Of a stretch of DNA of 45,219 nucleotides, positions 1 to 9,285 are shown piece after piece. Position numbers and translations under genes: made by a program. Position 1 is the first letter of the stretch, and the number at the start of each line of letters is the position of its first letter. A model generated the notes under the pieces. It worked only from the letters and a program-made list of their open reading frames with translations, was not told the origin of the DNA and did no database searches. This DNA is from Methanobrevibacter sp. (lineage in GTDB: Archaea > Methanobacteriota > Methanobacteria > Methanobacteriales > Methanobacteriaceae), in NCBI RefSeq assembly GCF_030539875.1, contig NZ_JAUNXI010000015.1, forward strand, positions 1 through 45,219, in the 5' to 3' direction.

Positions 1-57
1 TAAATAAAAAAGAGACAATTAAAAAAATACTAAATAAAAAGGGATAATTAAAAAAAG
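1..57. repeat. Short tandem AT-rich repeat at the left edge
   Basis: Two near-identical units of about 27 bases begin at 1 and 31. Each reads TAAATAAAAA, then a purine-rich G/A block, then AATTAAAAAAA. The array lies just past the 3' end of the minus-strand gene at 62. A simple slippage product is the likeliest explanation. Confidence 0.5.
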
Positions 58-61
58 AAGA

Positions 62-547
62 CTAGGATTCATTAACTATCTTTCCAGTCATGTGTTCTAT
101 CTTCAATGCAAAACACAATGTCCTCTTCAAGTCATGTTCTATTTCAGATTCTATATAATCCTCGTCGTCTGTAAACTTGTAGCTTAAAAGCCTGCTGATT
201 CTTTCAGTTTCTCCCATGTCATCGATCATTTCAATCCTTCCAAAGGCAATCACGCTTTTTATATTCAATGACCATTCTCCAGGCTTTCTGAATCCTGAAT
301 CATATGTGCAGAATGATGCCTTGTTGTTTTTCATGATCGCATCAATCTTATGGCCTTTTCTTCCTCCATGGAAATATATTGCATTGTCCTCTGGAATATA
401 TAGAAAATTCATTGGCATGCCGTATGGATAGTCATCATCCCCTATTAGGGAAAGGACTCCTCTAGGCTCGTTTTTCAATATTTCCATGCATTCTTCATCT
501 GATAATTTTTGTTTTACTCTAGCTACTTCCCTGAACATGTCAATCAT
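62..547 (-). CDS. Pyridoxamine 5'-phosphate oxidase-fold flavoprotein (NimA-like)
   Basis: This 161-residue protein looks like the split-barrel FMN-binding family that includes 5-nitroimidazole-resistance (Nim) proteins. Seen in sequence: an N-terminal helix (LSDEECMEIL), then the strand pattern GVLSLIGDDDYPYGMPMNF, then a basic HGGRKGHKIDAI loop typical of the FMN phosphate-binding part. Length fits the family (about 150-160). It is probably a cytosolic flavin reductase or oxidase; the substrate cannot be told. The start at 547 has no strong ribosome-binding site, and an in-frame ATG three codons later (538) is an alternative. The gene stands alone and reads out of the window's left side. 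Confidence 0.75.
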   Translation of the reverse strand: MIDMFREVARVKQKLSDEECMEILKNEPRGVLSLIGDDDYPYGMPMNFLYIPEDNAIYFHGGRKGHKIDAIMKNNKASFCTYDSGFRKPGEWSLNIKSVIAFGRIEMIDDMGETERISRLLSYKFTDDEDYIESEIEHDLKRTLCFALKIEHMTGKIVNES

Positions 548-1727
548 TCTTTATAAATTTTGTTGGCATTGGTTATTAAATTCAATATTAATCATTTCTT
601 TTATTTTTCTGCATAAATATTACTTTTGATAAATTCATTATAAACATTATTCTATTTATGATTGAAATAATATTAAAATTTTCATTTTACTTTTTAAAAT
701 GAAAAAAAGCAGTTATTATTATTTAGTTCATTTTTTTGAATATTTAATTAACAAACAATTAAAATTAATTATTTTTATGAAGAATCTTCATAAAAAAGTC
801 AAGTGTATAATAAAATGATAATTTTTATTAGTTATTTAAAAAAATGAATATTTATATATCATTAAAACAAATAATTGTTTAAGAGAATAATATGTATTAC
901 TAATACCCCCCCCCTTTTTACATAGTTGTTTTTAACCATTTGCATATTATTCTCCGATTTTTTTTAATTTACTGCTTTTTTTAACCTTTTTCATATAAAA
1001 ATATTCCCTTAGAAGTCTTGTTTTTATTTGCTCACATTAAAATGAATGTTTTTTAAAAAATAGACTCTTAATTTGATATAAAATAAATTTTTTAAAAAAA
1101 AATAGAAGCTTAATCTAAAAAATAAACTAAATTTTTAAAAAAAATAGAATCCTAAACTTAAAAAAAATAACTTTTAAAAAAATAGAATCTTATCCTAGCA
1201 TCAAGCTTATGATCCAATGCTGATTTTAAAAATGAGATAGAATTTTAAAAAAAAAGAAAAGTTTTTGATTATTCTTCCATTACAAACAAAATTAATAACC
1301 GACCCCTACAAAGGTGATTTTAAAAAACCACGATTTTCTTCTAAAGAAGATATATCATTTTACTATATGGCTTTCCCCCCATGCTAAGAGCACCTAATAA
1401 AAGCCAATTATATAAAAAGATATATAACCAACCCGAATATAGTTAAACTATAAACTTTATATTAGTTTTGTCCATAATTAAGTATATGAATAATCTCTTA
1501 CAAAATAAAATGTATAAGTTATCATTATTAAAATTTTTGATAATAAAACTAACTATACAAAAAGTGGAGAAATTAAGTAATCTAAAAAAAATATATTTAA
1601 TATTAATTGAAAAGATTAATTTATGTTCGAAAATAAAAAAATATGAGAATTTTTTTGAACAATAGTTAAATTCAATACAATTAAAAAATATATACAATAT
1701 TAGTACAATAATGGGGTGAAATGTTTT
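548..1727. other. Long AT-rich intergenic region with a poly-C tract and A-tract repeats
   Basis: About 1.2 kb without a convincing gene. It holds a nine-C run at 906-914, four A-tract repeats at 1049-1192 (listed separately), and a less AT-rich block at about 1296-1400 with CCGACCCC and CCCCCC stretches. That block may be a gene remnant on the minus strand (an open piece is broken by TAG and TAA) or a small RNA. Short open frames at 1443-1697 are low-complexity Ile/Phe/Lys strings and are not believable as proteins. Confidence 0.6.
1049..1192. repeat. Four imperfect A-tract repeats, about 41-bp period
   Basis: The unit is a T-run, then an A-run, then TAGA-A/C-TCTTA or a close variant. Copies begin near 1049, 1088, 1132 and 1172, so spacing is about 40-42 bases. 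A weaker fifth copy may lie near 1223. Nothing nearby encodes protein. Function is unknown; phased A-tracts can bend DNA or place archaeal histones. Confidence 0.5.
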
Positions 1728-2438
1728 ATGATATTAAAAAAAATCCAAGGAACTCATATGGATCCAGCTGACTGGATTGAAACCTATATTATAGAAGTTG
1801 AATTTTTAAATGATGAAGACAAGACTCAATACCTGTGCATGAGCAGTGAATTCGATGAAGATCATCAATGCATGGTGGAAGATCTTGCCATCACAAATGA
1901 GAGCATCTTCGACATTGCCGAAGTAGCATTCAATTTCCCAGCAGACAACAGGGAAGAATATTATTCAGCAAAGGAAGCTGCTGTTGAAGCATACGGCCCT
2001 TATAGAAAGGGACTGCTTCCTGTGGACATGGAGATTTCCGAATATAAGAAAATCATCCAGTTCGCTCAGATGGCCCTGATTCATGCAGGCAGCAGTGAAA
2101 AGCTGAATGAATTCTTCAAGGTCTATAAAGACAAGGCAATAGATGATGTGGAGCTTATTGAACAGCCAGACTGGACTGCCTTTATTGAAAAGAACATTGA
2201 AGATATTGAAAAAGAATGCTATAAAGACGACCTTGGCAACAAAGACGAAAAATTCATAGAGGATTTTGAAAACTTTGTGAATACTCTTAAACAAAAAGCG
2301 GAAAGCGAAACAGAGGACAAGATGCGACTGGAATGCTCTTCACTTCTGGACAATACTCTTACAGCGATTGATGACAAGGGAAAAGAAGCTTTATATTCCG
2401 GTATTAAAGAGTATGAAGAGCTTTATGGTTCTTTATAG
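1728..2438 (+). CDS. Uncharacterised acidic protein
   Basis: A 236-residue cytosolic protein rich in Glu, Asp and Lys, with no signal peptide or membrane segment. I do not recognise a family. The first third looks alpha/beta (YIIEVEFLNDEDKTQYLCMS); the rest looks helical and ends in EYEELYGSL. A GTG at 1716 would add four residues, but the GGGTGA motif at 1714-1719 sits eight bases before the ATG at 1728, so that start is preferred. Base composition is closer to the housekeeping genes on the right than to the defence island. A T-rich terminator follows. Confidence 0.7.
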   Translation: MILKKIQGTHMDPADWIETYIIEVEFLNDEDKTQYLCMSSEFDEDHQCMVEDLAITNESIFDIAEVAFNFPADNREEYYSAKEAAVEAYGPYRKGLLPVDMEISEYKKIIQFAQMALIHAGSSEKLNEFFKVYKDKAIDDVELIEQPDWTAFIEKNIEDIEKECYKDDLGNKDEKFIEDFENFVNTLKQKAESETEDKMRLECSSLLDNTLTAIDDKGKEALYSGIKEYEELYGSL

Positions 2439-2492
2439 TCTTTTTTAAAATTTTATTCTTTTTTTATTTTTTTTATTTTTTCTAATTAACTG
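2439..2492 (+). terminator. T-rich archaeal terminator
   Basis: Right after the stop codon at 2438 come several runs of five to eight T on the coding strand, broken by single A or C. This is the usual oligo-dT terminator form in archaea. Confidence 0.55.
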
Positions 2493-2601
2493 CTATTTTT
2501 TTCTAAACAAACCAACTACCCGTTAACCGACTATTTTTTTTAATCAACAAGAAAAATTATTAAAAAAAAGAATGATCATTAAAGAAAAAATCTTTAATTA
2601 A

Positions 2602-2714
2602 TTAAGCCTGATATGTTGTGCCTTTCAATACTCTTGCGTCCATGCCTTTTTCAACACATATAGGAAATGCTTGTTTGAATTCAATTCAACCCATCCATGA
2701 CCCTTACTTTCCAT
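2602..2714 (-). pseudogene. Small gene remnant broken by a 5-bp duplication
   Basis: Read on the minus strand from the ATG at 2714, the frame gives MESKGHGWVE. A tandem AATTC duplication at 2678-2687 then shifts the frame, and removing one unit restores FKQAFPICVEKGMDARVLKG and a stop at 2602. The rebuilt peptide is about 36 residues, probably the C-terminal end of a lost gene. I do not recognise the family; the GHGWVE string is only loosely like a transglutaminase-type His motif. Confidence 0.45.
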
Positions 2715-2742
2715 ACCATTAATTAAAAATTTGAAGTGATAT

Positions 2743-3859
2743 TTAAATATTCTTAAATTCTTTTAAAATCTTGTTTGAAGCAATTCTGTGTTCATAATTA
2801 ATTTCAGGATCATTTTGTAAAGTTTCAATAAAAGTATTCATAAAATCATCAGTATTGTTCAATAATCTCAAATAATAGTTTATTGTAGGCAAAACACCAT
2901 TAACAATAATTTGGCAGCCATGTTCCTCTTTAATATCTATAATTGATTTTTCAATCTTTTCACGATTAACTATTTTTCCTGTTGTTAAAATGTAATACCT
3001 TTGGATTTTTGTAGGTTTAATTTTATCATAAGCATCTTGAACCATCATACTATCTATATTTTTTTCAAATTTGACTTCAATAACTTCATATTTTTCTTTA
3101 CTGACTTCATCTTTGACAACAATATCCCCAGCTTCATGACTGCTTCTATCAGAACTTGTATGAGAACCTAAATTCTCAACATATTTTCCATCAAATCTTT
3201 TTATTTCCTTACTAATGCAAGAATAAATAGAATATAATGCAATAACAGGCAAAATAGACGCTCCAGGACTTTATATTTGTAATAGAAGAGTTTTACTAAA
3301 TAGTTCATTATATCAGAAATAGTAAATTCAGATTCTGATTCAATCGGGTTTATTAAAACAATAGCCCTTTTACTTTTTTCATAAATACTTCTTTGAAATA
3401 AACCAGTTAAAATTTCTTCAGGGTCACTCCCTTTTTCTTCTATATTATTAATAAGATTTAAAAATGTGGATTTAACATTGGTATCGCGAATCTTTCCAGG
3501 ATAATCGAGATTATAAGGAATATTCTGCTCTAAACTTCTAGTTAATCAACCTGATTCTCTCATAGCACCTGCAAACTTTTTTGATTTCAAAAATGGTGTA
3601 ACATATTTAGTATCAAAACTTCTGCCACTATATCCATTCGCCATATTTGCTTGGTGAAGTCTAATATCTTGCTCAGGATGTAAACATTTATAGGTTAAAC
3701 AAGTAGTTAAAACTGTAAAAACCCCTTTAAATGTTTCTTCTTTTTCTGCAAGAATTTTTATCCAATTTTTTCATCTTCAGTTAATTTTAGAGTAGAGAAA
3801 TCTTTTAATTTACTTGCTTTAGTATACATTTTTTCTAAAAATTCGCATTCTGGATCCAT
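2743..3859 (-). pseudogene. Decayed type II restriction endonuclease (SacI-family-like)
   Basis: Joining the frames on the minus strand gives a product of about 372 residues starting MDPECEFLEK at 3859, behind a GAGGGG ribosome-binding site. Conserved-looking blocks are DIRLHQANMANGYSGRSFDT, TRSLEQNIPYNLDYPGKIRD, SPGASILPVIALYSIY, SHTSSDRSSHEAGDI and EVIEVKFEKNID (possible PD-(D/E)XK core, D...E-V-K). These resemble, from memory, nucleases of the SacI family paired with C5 methyltransferases. Three lesions are visible: a lost A in the A-run at 3766-3771, a TGA at 3546-3548 where Trp is expected (ESG-W-LTRSLEQ), and a lost A near 3270-3272. It directly follows its partner methyltransferase. 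Family name is tentative; the broken state is clear. Confidence 0.75.
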
Positions 3860-4854
3860 ATAATTCCCCTCATTTAATATAAATTGATTATTAATTTCTT
3901 TTGCAATTTCTTTAATCATATTTACGCATACACTGTTTCCGATACGCCTATATAAATCAGAAGATTTTCCAATCTTCTTAAAATCTTCTGGAAAACCAAA
4001 AAACCTAAAACATTCATCAATAGTTAATTTTCTAACTTCACCTTCATCATAAATCCAATATCTGCCAGAAGTTTCACTAGAACTTATAGTGGGATGGTTG
4101 CCTTCAGAGGAGTATATCCTATTTGGTTGCTTATGAACTCTTGATAAATGCATAGTTCCAGGCCTAACTCCTTTTTTTCTAATTTTCTTATTACGGTAAC
4201 CTCTGAATATTAAACCAGATTTTTGCCTTTTATAATCATCAAGCAGTGTATATTCACTATGTTTTAAATATTCAAATTTACCTTCTTTGTCTAAAAATAG
4301 TTTCATAGAATCAATAGGAGTTTTATCTAATTTATCAAAATTAAATACTTTTCCATCCTTATTACCTACAATAATTACCCTTTCGCGATTCTGAGGAACT
4401 CCAAAATCTCGTGCATTAAGGACTTTATAAGATACTGTATAACCTAAATTATGTAATGATTGTAAAATTATAGACATGGTTCTTCCATGGTCATGTGTGG
4501 CTAAGTTTTTAACATTCTCTAAAATAAAGATAGGTGGTTGTTTAACTTCTAATACTCTGCAAATATCAAAAAATAAAGTTCCTCTTGCTTCATCATAAAA
4601 CCCTTCTTGTTTTCCGCAAATAGAAAAAGCTTGACAAGGAAAACCTGCACATAAAATATCGAAATCTGGTATTTTAGATGGGTCTAATTTTGTAATATCA
4701 CAGCATGGATTATCCTTAAAATTTTTTTTATACATTTCAATAGCATGAGGATCATTCTCACAACTAAAAACACATTCAAAATTTTCATTTTCTAGCCCTA
4801 ATCTAAAACCGCCTATTCCGGCAAAAAGGTCTATAATGTAATTTTATTTTTCAA
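3758..4854 (-). pseudogene. Frameshifted C5-cytosine DNA methyltransferase
   Basis: The motifs of a 5-methylcytosine methyltransferase are present in order: I (DLFAGIGGFRLGLE, near 4800), IV with the catalytic Cys (GFPCQAF, near 4640), VI (ENVKNL), VIII (QNRERVIIVG), IX/TRD end (ECFRFFGFPEDF) and X (RIGNSVCVNM). The natural start is a TTG at 4854 (K-N-K-I-T-F-IDLFAG), but a base is missing at about 4835-4837 (ATTATAG where ATTTATAG is expected), so motif I is out of frame. The frame still open starts at 4735 and lacks motif I, so it should not bind S-adenosylmethionine. At the 3' end the frame also runs on past the likely TGA near 3870 into the nuclease gene, suggesting another indel. It is the modification half of the decayed pair. 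Confidence 0.82.
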
Positions 4855-5210
4855 AGTATCAGCCCTAAAAATTTACTATTTTATAATTTTATAATAAATT
4901 ATGTAGTTTTTTACTTTTAAATGTTTAGAGAGTGTTAGAAAAGTAATTTTTTATATATTTAAAATGTTGAGTCCATATGCTGCAAATTAAAAACTATTTT
5001 TTATAATTTAGAATCAAGTATATTAAATAGACATTACATAAAACTGTTAGAAAACATGCCATTTATTAATTTATTTAATTATAAATTTAATTAAAATATA
5101 TCAAAACTTAGTTGCATTTTTTAAAATTATTAATAAGATAATAGATATGTTTATAGCGAATTTTTAATAAATTTAATATTAACTTTAATCGATTAATAAA
5201 AGGGATTTGA
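4855..5210. other. AT-rich spacer upstream of the GGCT-HEPN gene
   Basis: About 350 bases of very AT-rich sequence with no open frame of note. It must hold the promoters of the decayed methyltransferase (leftward) and the next gene (rightward). The ribosome-binding site AAAGGG at 5200-5205 precedes the ATG at 5211. Confidence 0.5.
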
Positions 5211-6146
5211 ATGGATTCAAAAATAGATTTTAAAACAGACTGTGAAAAAAGATATAAAACCAAAACTAGCGCATGTATTCCTAAAAATCTAGATTTGCCT
5301 TTTTTTGCTTATGGTTTTTTCAAGCCTCATCAAATAGCTCATTCTAAAATTCAAAGGTATTGTCATAAGGATATTAAGGAAGCATATGTAGAAGGCCACA
5401 TAAAACATGTGAATGGAATGCCGGTTTTAGATTTGAATAGAATAGGCAATTCTAGTGTTTTAGGTTACATATTGAAATTTAAAAATAGGGATAAGAAAAG
5501 AGCGTATAAAGCAATAGGTTACAGCAAACATATGAATATCTACAAATGGAAAGTAATAAGAATCAACGGAAAACCTGTAAACACTTTAGTTAGCTCTACA
5601 CCAAAAAAGTTAGATGAATTCTATTCCGTAATCCAAAATTTGGAATACGTTGTCCATAAAGAAGATCTGAGAAATAACATATATAATTATGATTGGAGAT
5701 TAGACCCACTTTATATCGAAACCATCACATACATTCATGATTTAATAAAAGATATGGAATATGATGAGTATAGAAAATTAATTAAAACTCAAATGCTCTA
5801 TACATCATTATGGACTGTGTTGGATAGGTTTTTGACTTTTAAATATGGGAATACTAAAAAAGGAAATGTAATAGCTTTATCCAAAGAAAAATATTTCAAA
5901 GATATTTTAGATGATGTTATAGGTAGAAAATTTAATGACACTAAAGTATTTTCAGCAGAAGATCTGAATTCACATAAATTAGATATAGATGACCCTAAAG
6001 AAGCAGCTTTGTATTATTATACTTTAAGGAATAATGTGGTTCATAGCGGTAAGATGTTCTCTTCAGAGAATGCGATGTTATTTGAAGCATTGAAAGAATT
6101 ATTAGATATTTTTGAAAGAGTTTTAAACGAAGTTAGAAATGAATAA
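5211..6146 (+). CDS. GGCT-like / HEPN-like fusion protein
   Basis: A 311-residue protein with two parts. Residues about 28-135 (LPFFAYGFFKPHQIAHSK ... VEGHI ... GMPVLDL ... LGYILKF ... YKWKVIRINGKPVNT) look like the gamma-glutamylcyclotransferase/AIG2-like fold. Residues about 165-311 are helical and contain R273-N-N-V-V-H278, the Rx4H motif of HEPN nucleases. HEPN domains often act as RNases in toxin-antitoxin and abortive-infection systems, so a defence role is plausible, but no antitoxin gene is seen beside it. It is convergent with the LlaJI-like operon (3-base gap). Domain assignment is by eye; the HEPN motif is the firmer part. Confidence 0.6.
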   Translation: MDSKIDFKTDCEKRYKTKTSACIPKNLDLPFFAYGFFKPHQIAHSKIQRYCHKDIKEAYVEGHIKHVNGMPVLDLNRIGNSSVLGYILKFKNRDKKRAYKAIGYSKHMNIYKWKVIRINGKPVNTLVSSTPKKLDEFYSVIQNLEYVVHKEDLRNNIYNYDWRLDPLYIETITYIHDLIKDMEYDEYRKLIKTQMLYTSLWTVLDRFLTFKYGNTKKGNVIALSKEKYFKDILDDVIGRKFNDTKVFSAEDLNSHKLDIDDPKEAALYYYTLRNNVVHSGKMFSSENAMLFEALKELLDIFERVLNEVRNE

Positions 6147-6149
6147 TAA

Positions 6150-7442
6150 TTAATTACTATTTCGAAGCCTATCCCTATTTTCTTTACAGGCACATTCAAT
6201 AGTATTAGCTAATTTCATTTTATTTTCTGTTGATTTACTTCTATAAGAATCCATTAAAAATTTAGTGTCTACTAAAATTCCTTGAATGTATTCGTAATTC
6301 TTTTCATTTTTTTTCCACTCTGACACAGCTGCACCGATATTAAAAAATGGTTTATCTGATGGAAACTTTTCTTCATTTTCATTATTAAAAGGAATTAAGA
6401 ATGCATTGTATATATTATTTGGGTTAATTTTTTTATTTATTTCTATATTCTCAGCATATGTAATCTGTTTGTTTATATCAGCATTCTGTGGCAAATCTTT
6501 TTTATTATTTGAATCACCATATTGATAATATTTAGCATCAAGAACGAAGTAACAATAATTATCTTCACTATCATTTGCACACATAATAGAATCTGGTTGA
6601 AGAGGGTGTGATGGTTGACTTCTTTCCCCATCAGATAATATCCAACATGCCTTAGGATAATACTCTATTTTTTCCTCGGTTCCAAAAGCTTTATCAATCA
6701 ATCCTTCCCAAACATTTTCAAATGAGTTAGTTCCAAAATGGAACTTATTTCCATGTTCATCTTCATCTATCGACTCAATAATATCTATCATTGATTGAAA
6801 TAATCTTTTTTTATTATCATTATTAGTATTAGCTAATTTGGTTCTAAGAATTGACAAAAATCTTTTATCATCAAATGGCCCTCCTGCTTTTGGAGGCATG
6901 AATGAAGTAAAAATCCATCCCACCCTTTCAAAACTTATACGGACACAATGCTGATGAATTCTTGTAATTTCATTATTTTCATTTGGAGTAGATTGTTTTA
7001 CTGTGAACAATGTATAAATTGGAGAATAGGTACAATTATTTCTATTTAATGACAATAAAGGCTTTTGTTGTTTTATAGTTCTTGACCAATCAATTTTTCC
7101 TTTTTCCCTAGTTTTGTAAACTGGTTCTACTTCAGTATAATAACCATTTTCCAAATAATAACGAATTATTTCAAGGTAAGCATTTATAGGGAATTCTACA
7201 TCATGGCTTTCTTCATACTTTTTTTCCGTAATGGAACCTTCCTTTTTGTCTTTAAATTCATTTAAAATATCAAATAATTTAAGTATGTCCCTACGAATTT
7301 CTTCATCTGTTTCGGAAAGCCTATAACCTATTGGAAAATAAACCAGTGCATCTCCACCATTCGCCTTGAGCCCAACAAAACGATTTTCACTATCATGTTT
7401 AACAACATTAATTCTATCTCTCAAAGTATTATTGCTGGTCAT
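6150..7442 (-). CDS. LlaJI-family restriction endonuclease subunit (McrC-like)
   Basis: A 430-residue nuclease subunit of a GTP-dependent restriction system. Family hallmarks: VGLKANGGDALVYFPIGYRL near the N-terminus, and a C-terminal PD-(D/E)XK core with PDSIMC at about residue 274 and LDAKYYQYG at about 300. In LlaJI, the R2 subunit of this type works with an McrB-like GTPase to cut DNA near GACGC. Here its ATG at 7442 overlaps the stop of the McrB-like gene by 14 bases, so the two are translationally coupled. It ends three bases from the convergent GGCT-HEPN gene. No damage is visible. The recognition site cannot be predicted. Confidence 0.82.
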   Translation of the reverse strand: MTSNNTLRDRINVVKHDSENRFVGLKANGGDALVYFPIGYRLSETDEEIRRDILKLFDILNEFKDKKEGSITEKKYEESHDVEFPINAYLEIIRYYLENGYYTEVEPVYKTREKGKIDWSRTIKQQKPLLSLNRNNCTYSPIYTLFTVKQSTPNENNEITRIHQHCVRISFERVGWIFTSFMPPKAGGPFDDKRFLSILRTKLANTNNDNKKRLFQSMIDIIESIDEDEHGNKFHFGTNSFENVWEGLIDKAFGTEEKIEYYPKACWILSDGERSQPSHPLQPDSIMCANDSEDNYCYFVLDAKYYQYGDSNNKKDLPQNADINKQITYAENIEINKKINPNNIYNAFLIPFNNENEEKFPSDKPFFNIGAAVSEWKKNEKNYEYIQGILVDTKFLMDSYRSKSTENKMKLANTIECACKENRDRLRNSN

Positions 7443-9168
7443 GTTCTTGTTCCTGGTTTGATTTTTCTGCTAGACCAATATATGAACGAGCTTCATTGGT
7501 AAAAATAGAAAATCTATCTTCATTTTTAGGTGCACTGAATTTTTCAACAAAATATTCTAAAGTAAATAATTCAACTTCTTCTTTATCAAATATTTTATCT
7601 CTATCAAATTTAAAAGCATCATCCCATAAATATTTTAAAACTTTTTCAGCAAATTTGTTATTTTGTAATTGAGCATCCTCTTTTTGTGTTTCAGTAGCAT
7701 TTTCATCATTAACTGCATTATCAAATAACAAATCATCTTTCCTAACAAAGTATGCTCCTAATCTTTTATCTTCAGATGATAAAGTAGTAGAATTTATTTC
7801 TATAATAAATTTATTAATTCCCTTACAAAATTCATTCCACTTTTTATTTGTGTTCAGTATTTGTATTGCGAATTCTTTATCATCTAAATCATTTTCAATT
7901 AAACGCATCTTCCAACGTCTTTGGAAAGCTGTATCTAAAGTAAATACATTCTGGTCTGATGTATTCATAGTTGCAATAATATTTAAATTAGAGGGAATCC
8001 TAACTTTATGATTTTTATTATCGTATACTTTATATGCTATATTTGAATTAGTTATTGCATATTCACTGGTGCCCTTTTTAAACCCATCTTTATAAGATTC
8101 CATTCTATCCAATAATTGAAAAACATCACCAAAAATAGCTGGTGCATTACCCCTATTTAATTCTTCAATTATTAAATAAAAACTTTCATTAGGATTTTTA
8201 AATGCTTTTTCCAAAATAGATGTGAATGGACCAGGTACAAAGTCATATGTAACATTACCATCAGAAACGATAGGAAGAATTTGCCCTATAAAATCACCAT
8301 ATGTATAATCAGGATGGAAGATTACTCTTTCCATTCTGGAATCATCATCACAGTAATCTTGTTCAATAGCATAACTTTTTCCAGAACCTGGAACTCCATA
8401 AAGTAAAATATTTTCTCCATTCGGTTCCCTTTGGGCTAAATCTAACGGATGAAAATGGTCATATACTTCTAAAACCCTATCAAAGATTTTGTATTCTTTA
8501 GCAAAATTATACATTGCCATCATTTCAAAAATATCATTATTTAAATCTTCTTCACTTATTTCGTTGCTAGATAATTCTTCAGCAGTATACTCTTTAGCAA
8601 AAATAGTTCCAGCTTCATATTCTTCACTGTGATTATATTCCCCATTGAAATCTACAACATCATCAAAATTATCTAAATTAAAATTTAAATCATTTCGTGA
8701 TTGATAATAATATAAAAAAATAGTTTTAAAAACATTGGTCAAATATTCTAATGTATTAATATCATTTGGAGAAAGTTTACTTGAAGAAGTAAAATTGCCT
8801 GTTCCTATAGCTAAAGAGAAAAAAACTCCAGTTTTATCAGGTTTAAATAAGAAAACAGGATAAAATCCTTTCGATGCGTTTGTAGTTATTTCAACATCAA
8901 AAATTGGTATATAACAAATATCCGTCCAGTTTTTACCATGCCCATACTTCCCTGTAGTATTATAGCCATCTCCTATAATATTTTTTATTATTCCGGGAAT
9001 TTTTTTAGTAATGGTTTTACCCCACTCTTTAGACTCCAAATATTTTTCATTAGTATAAGCATATCTCTCATCTCCAGTAGCTTTATATCGTGCATCTTCT
9101 ATTTTTTTACCATTGTACTTTGTTCTAACAAGATCTATTAATTTAACTAAATTTTCTTCAGACTCCAT
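7429..9168 (-). CDS. McrB-like AAA+ GTPase of the LlaJI-type system
   Basis: A 579-residue protein. Residues about 10-170 match the MrcB/DUF3578-like N-terminal domain (KKIPGIIKNI ... FDVEITTNASKGFYPVFLF ... FFSLAIGTGNF). The AAA+ motor follows, with Walker A GVPGSGKS at about 258-265, Walker B LIIEELNRGN at about 330, sensor-1 IATMNTSD near 398 and an arginine-rich FQRRW near 414. McrB-type motors hydrolyse GTP and drive DNA translocation before cleavage by the partner nuclease, here the overlapping LlaJI-like gene. The N-terminal domain is likely to bind the target DNA. The upstream region carries an ATAGT-TT-ACTAT palindrome. The gene appears intact. Confidence 0.85.
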   Translation of the reverse strand: MESEENLVKLIDLVRTKYNGKKIEDARYKATGDERYAYTNEKYLESKEWGKTITKKIPGIIKNIIGDGYNTTGKYGHGKNWTDICYIPIFDVEITTNASKGFYPVFLFKPDKTGVFFSLAIGTGNFTSSSKLSPNDINTLEYLTNVFKTIFLYYYQSRNDLNFNLDNFDDVVDFNGEYNHSEEYEAGTIFAKEYTAEELSSNEISEEDLNNDIFEMMAMYNFAKEYKIFDRVLEVYDHFHPLDLAQREPNGENILLYGVPGSGKSYAIEQDYCDDDSRMERVIFHPDYTYGDFIGQILPIVSDGNVTYDFVPGPFTSILEKAFKNPNESFYLIIEELNRGNAPAIFGDVFQLLDRMESYKDGFKKGTSEYAITNSNIAYKVYDNKNHKVRIPSNLNIIATMNTSDQNVFTLDTAFQRRWKMRLIENDLDDKEFAIQILNTNKKWNEFCKGINKFIIEINSTTLSSEDKRLGAYFVRKDDLLFDNAVNDENATETQKEDAQLQNNKFAEKVLKYLWDDAFKFDRDKIFDKEEVELFTLEYFVEKFSAPKNEDRFSIFTNEARSYIGLAEKSNQEQEHDQQ

Positions 9169-9220
9169 TACTATTCCCCTTTAAAAAAATATTATTTGAC
9201 AAATATAAAACAGTTAATAT

Positions 9221-9235
9221 ATAGTTTACTATTTG
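9221..9235 (-). promoter_or_regulatory. Promoter region of the McrB-like gene with palindrome ATAGTTTACTAT
   Basis: The 12-bp sequence ATAGT-TT-ACTAT lies 54-66 bases upstream of the gene starting at 9168, next to a TATA-like ATATATTAA. The same ATAGTAAAC core appears upstream of the McrBC genes (24005-24014) and in the P elements at 11683 and 29836. It may be a promoter element or an operator; only its position and recurrence support this. Confidence 0.35.
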
Positions 9236-9285
9236 AAAATATTTATAATTTTTTAAAGAGATAAGAAATAAAATAATTATTAAAA

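Noticed and set aside
1296-1400. Transposase remnant or small RNA in the less AT-rich block
   Set aside because: Stops break the only open frame and no stem or known motif could be established, so neither call is supported.
1443-1697. Overlapping open frames on both strands (84 and 65 codons)
   Set aside because: Both are made of low-complexity Ile/Phe/Asn/Lys strings in AT-rich DNA, with no ribosome-binding site and no domain pattern.
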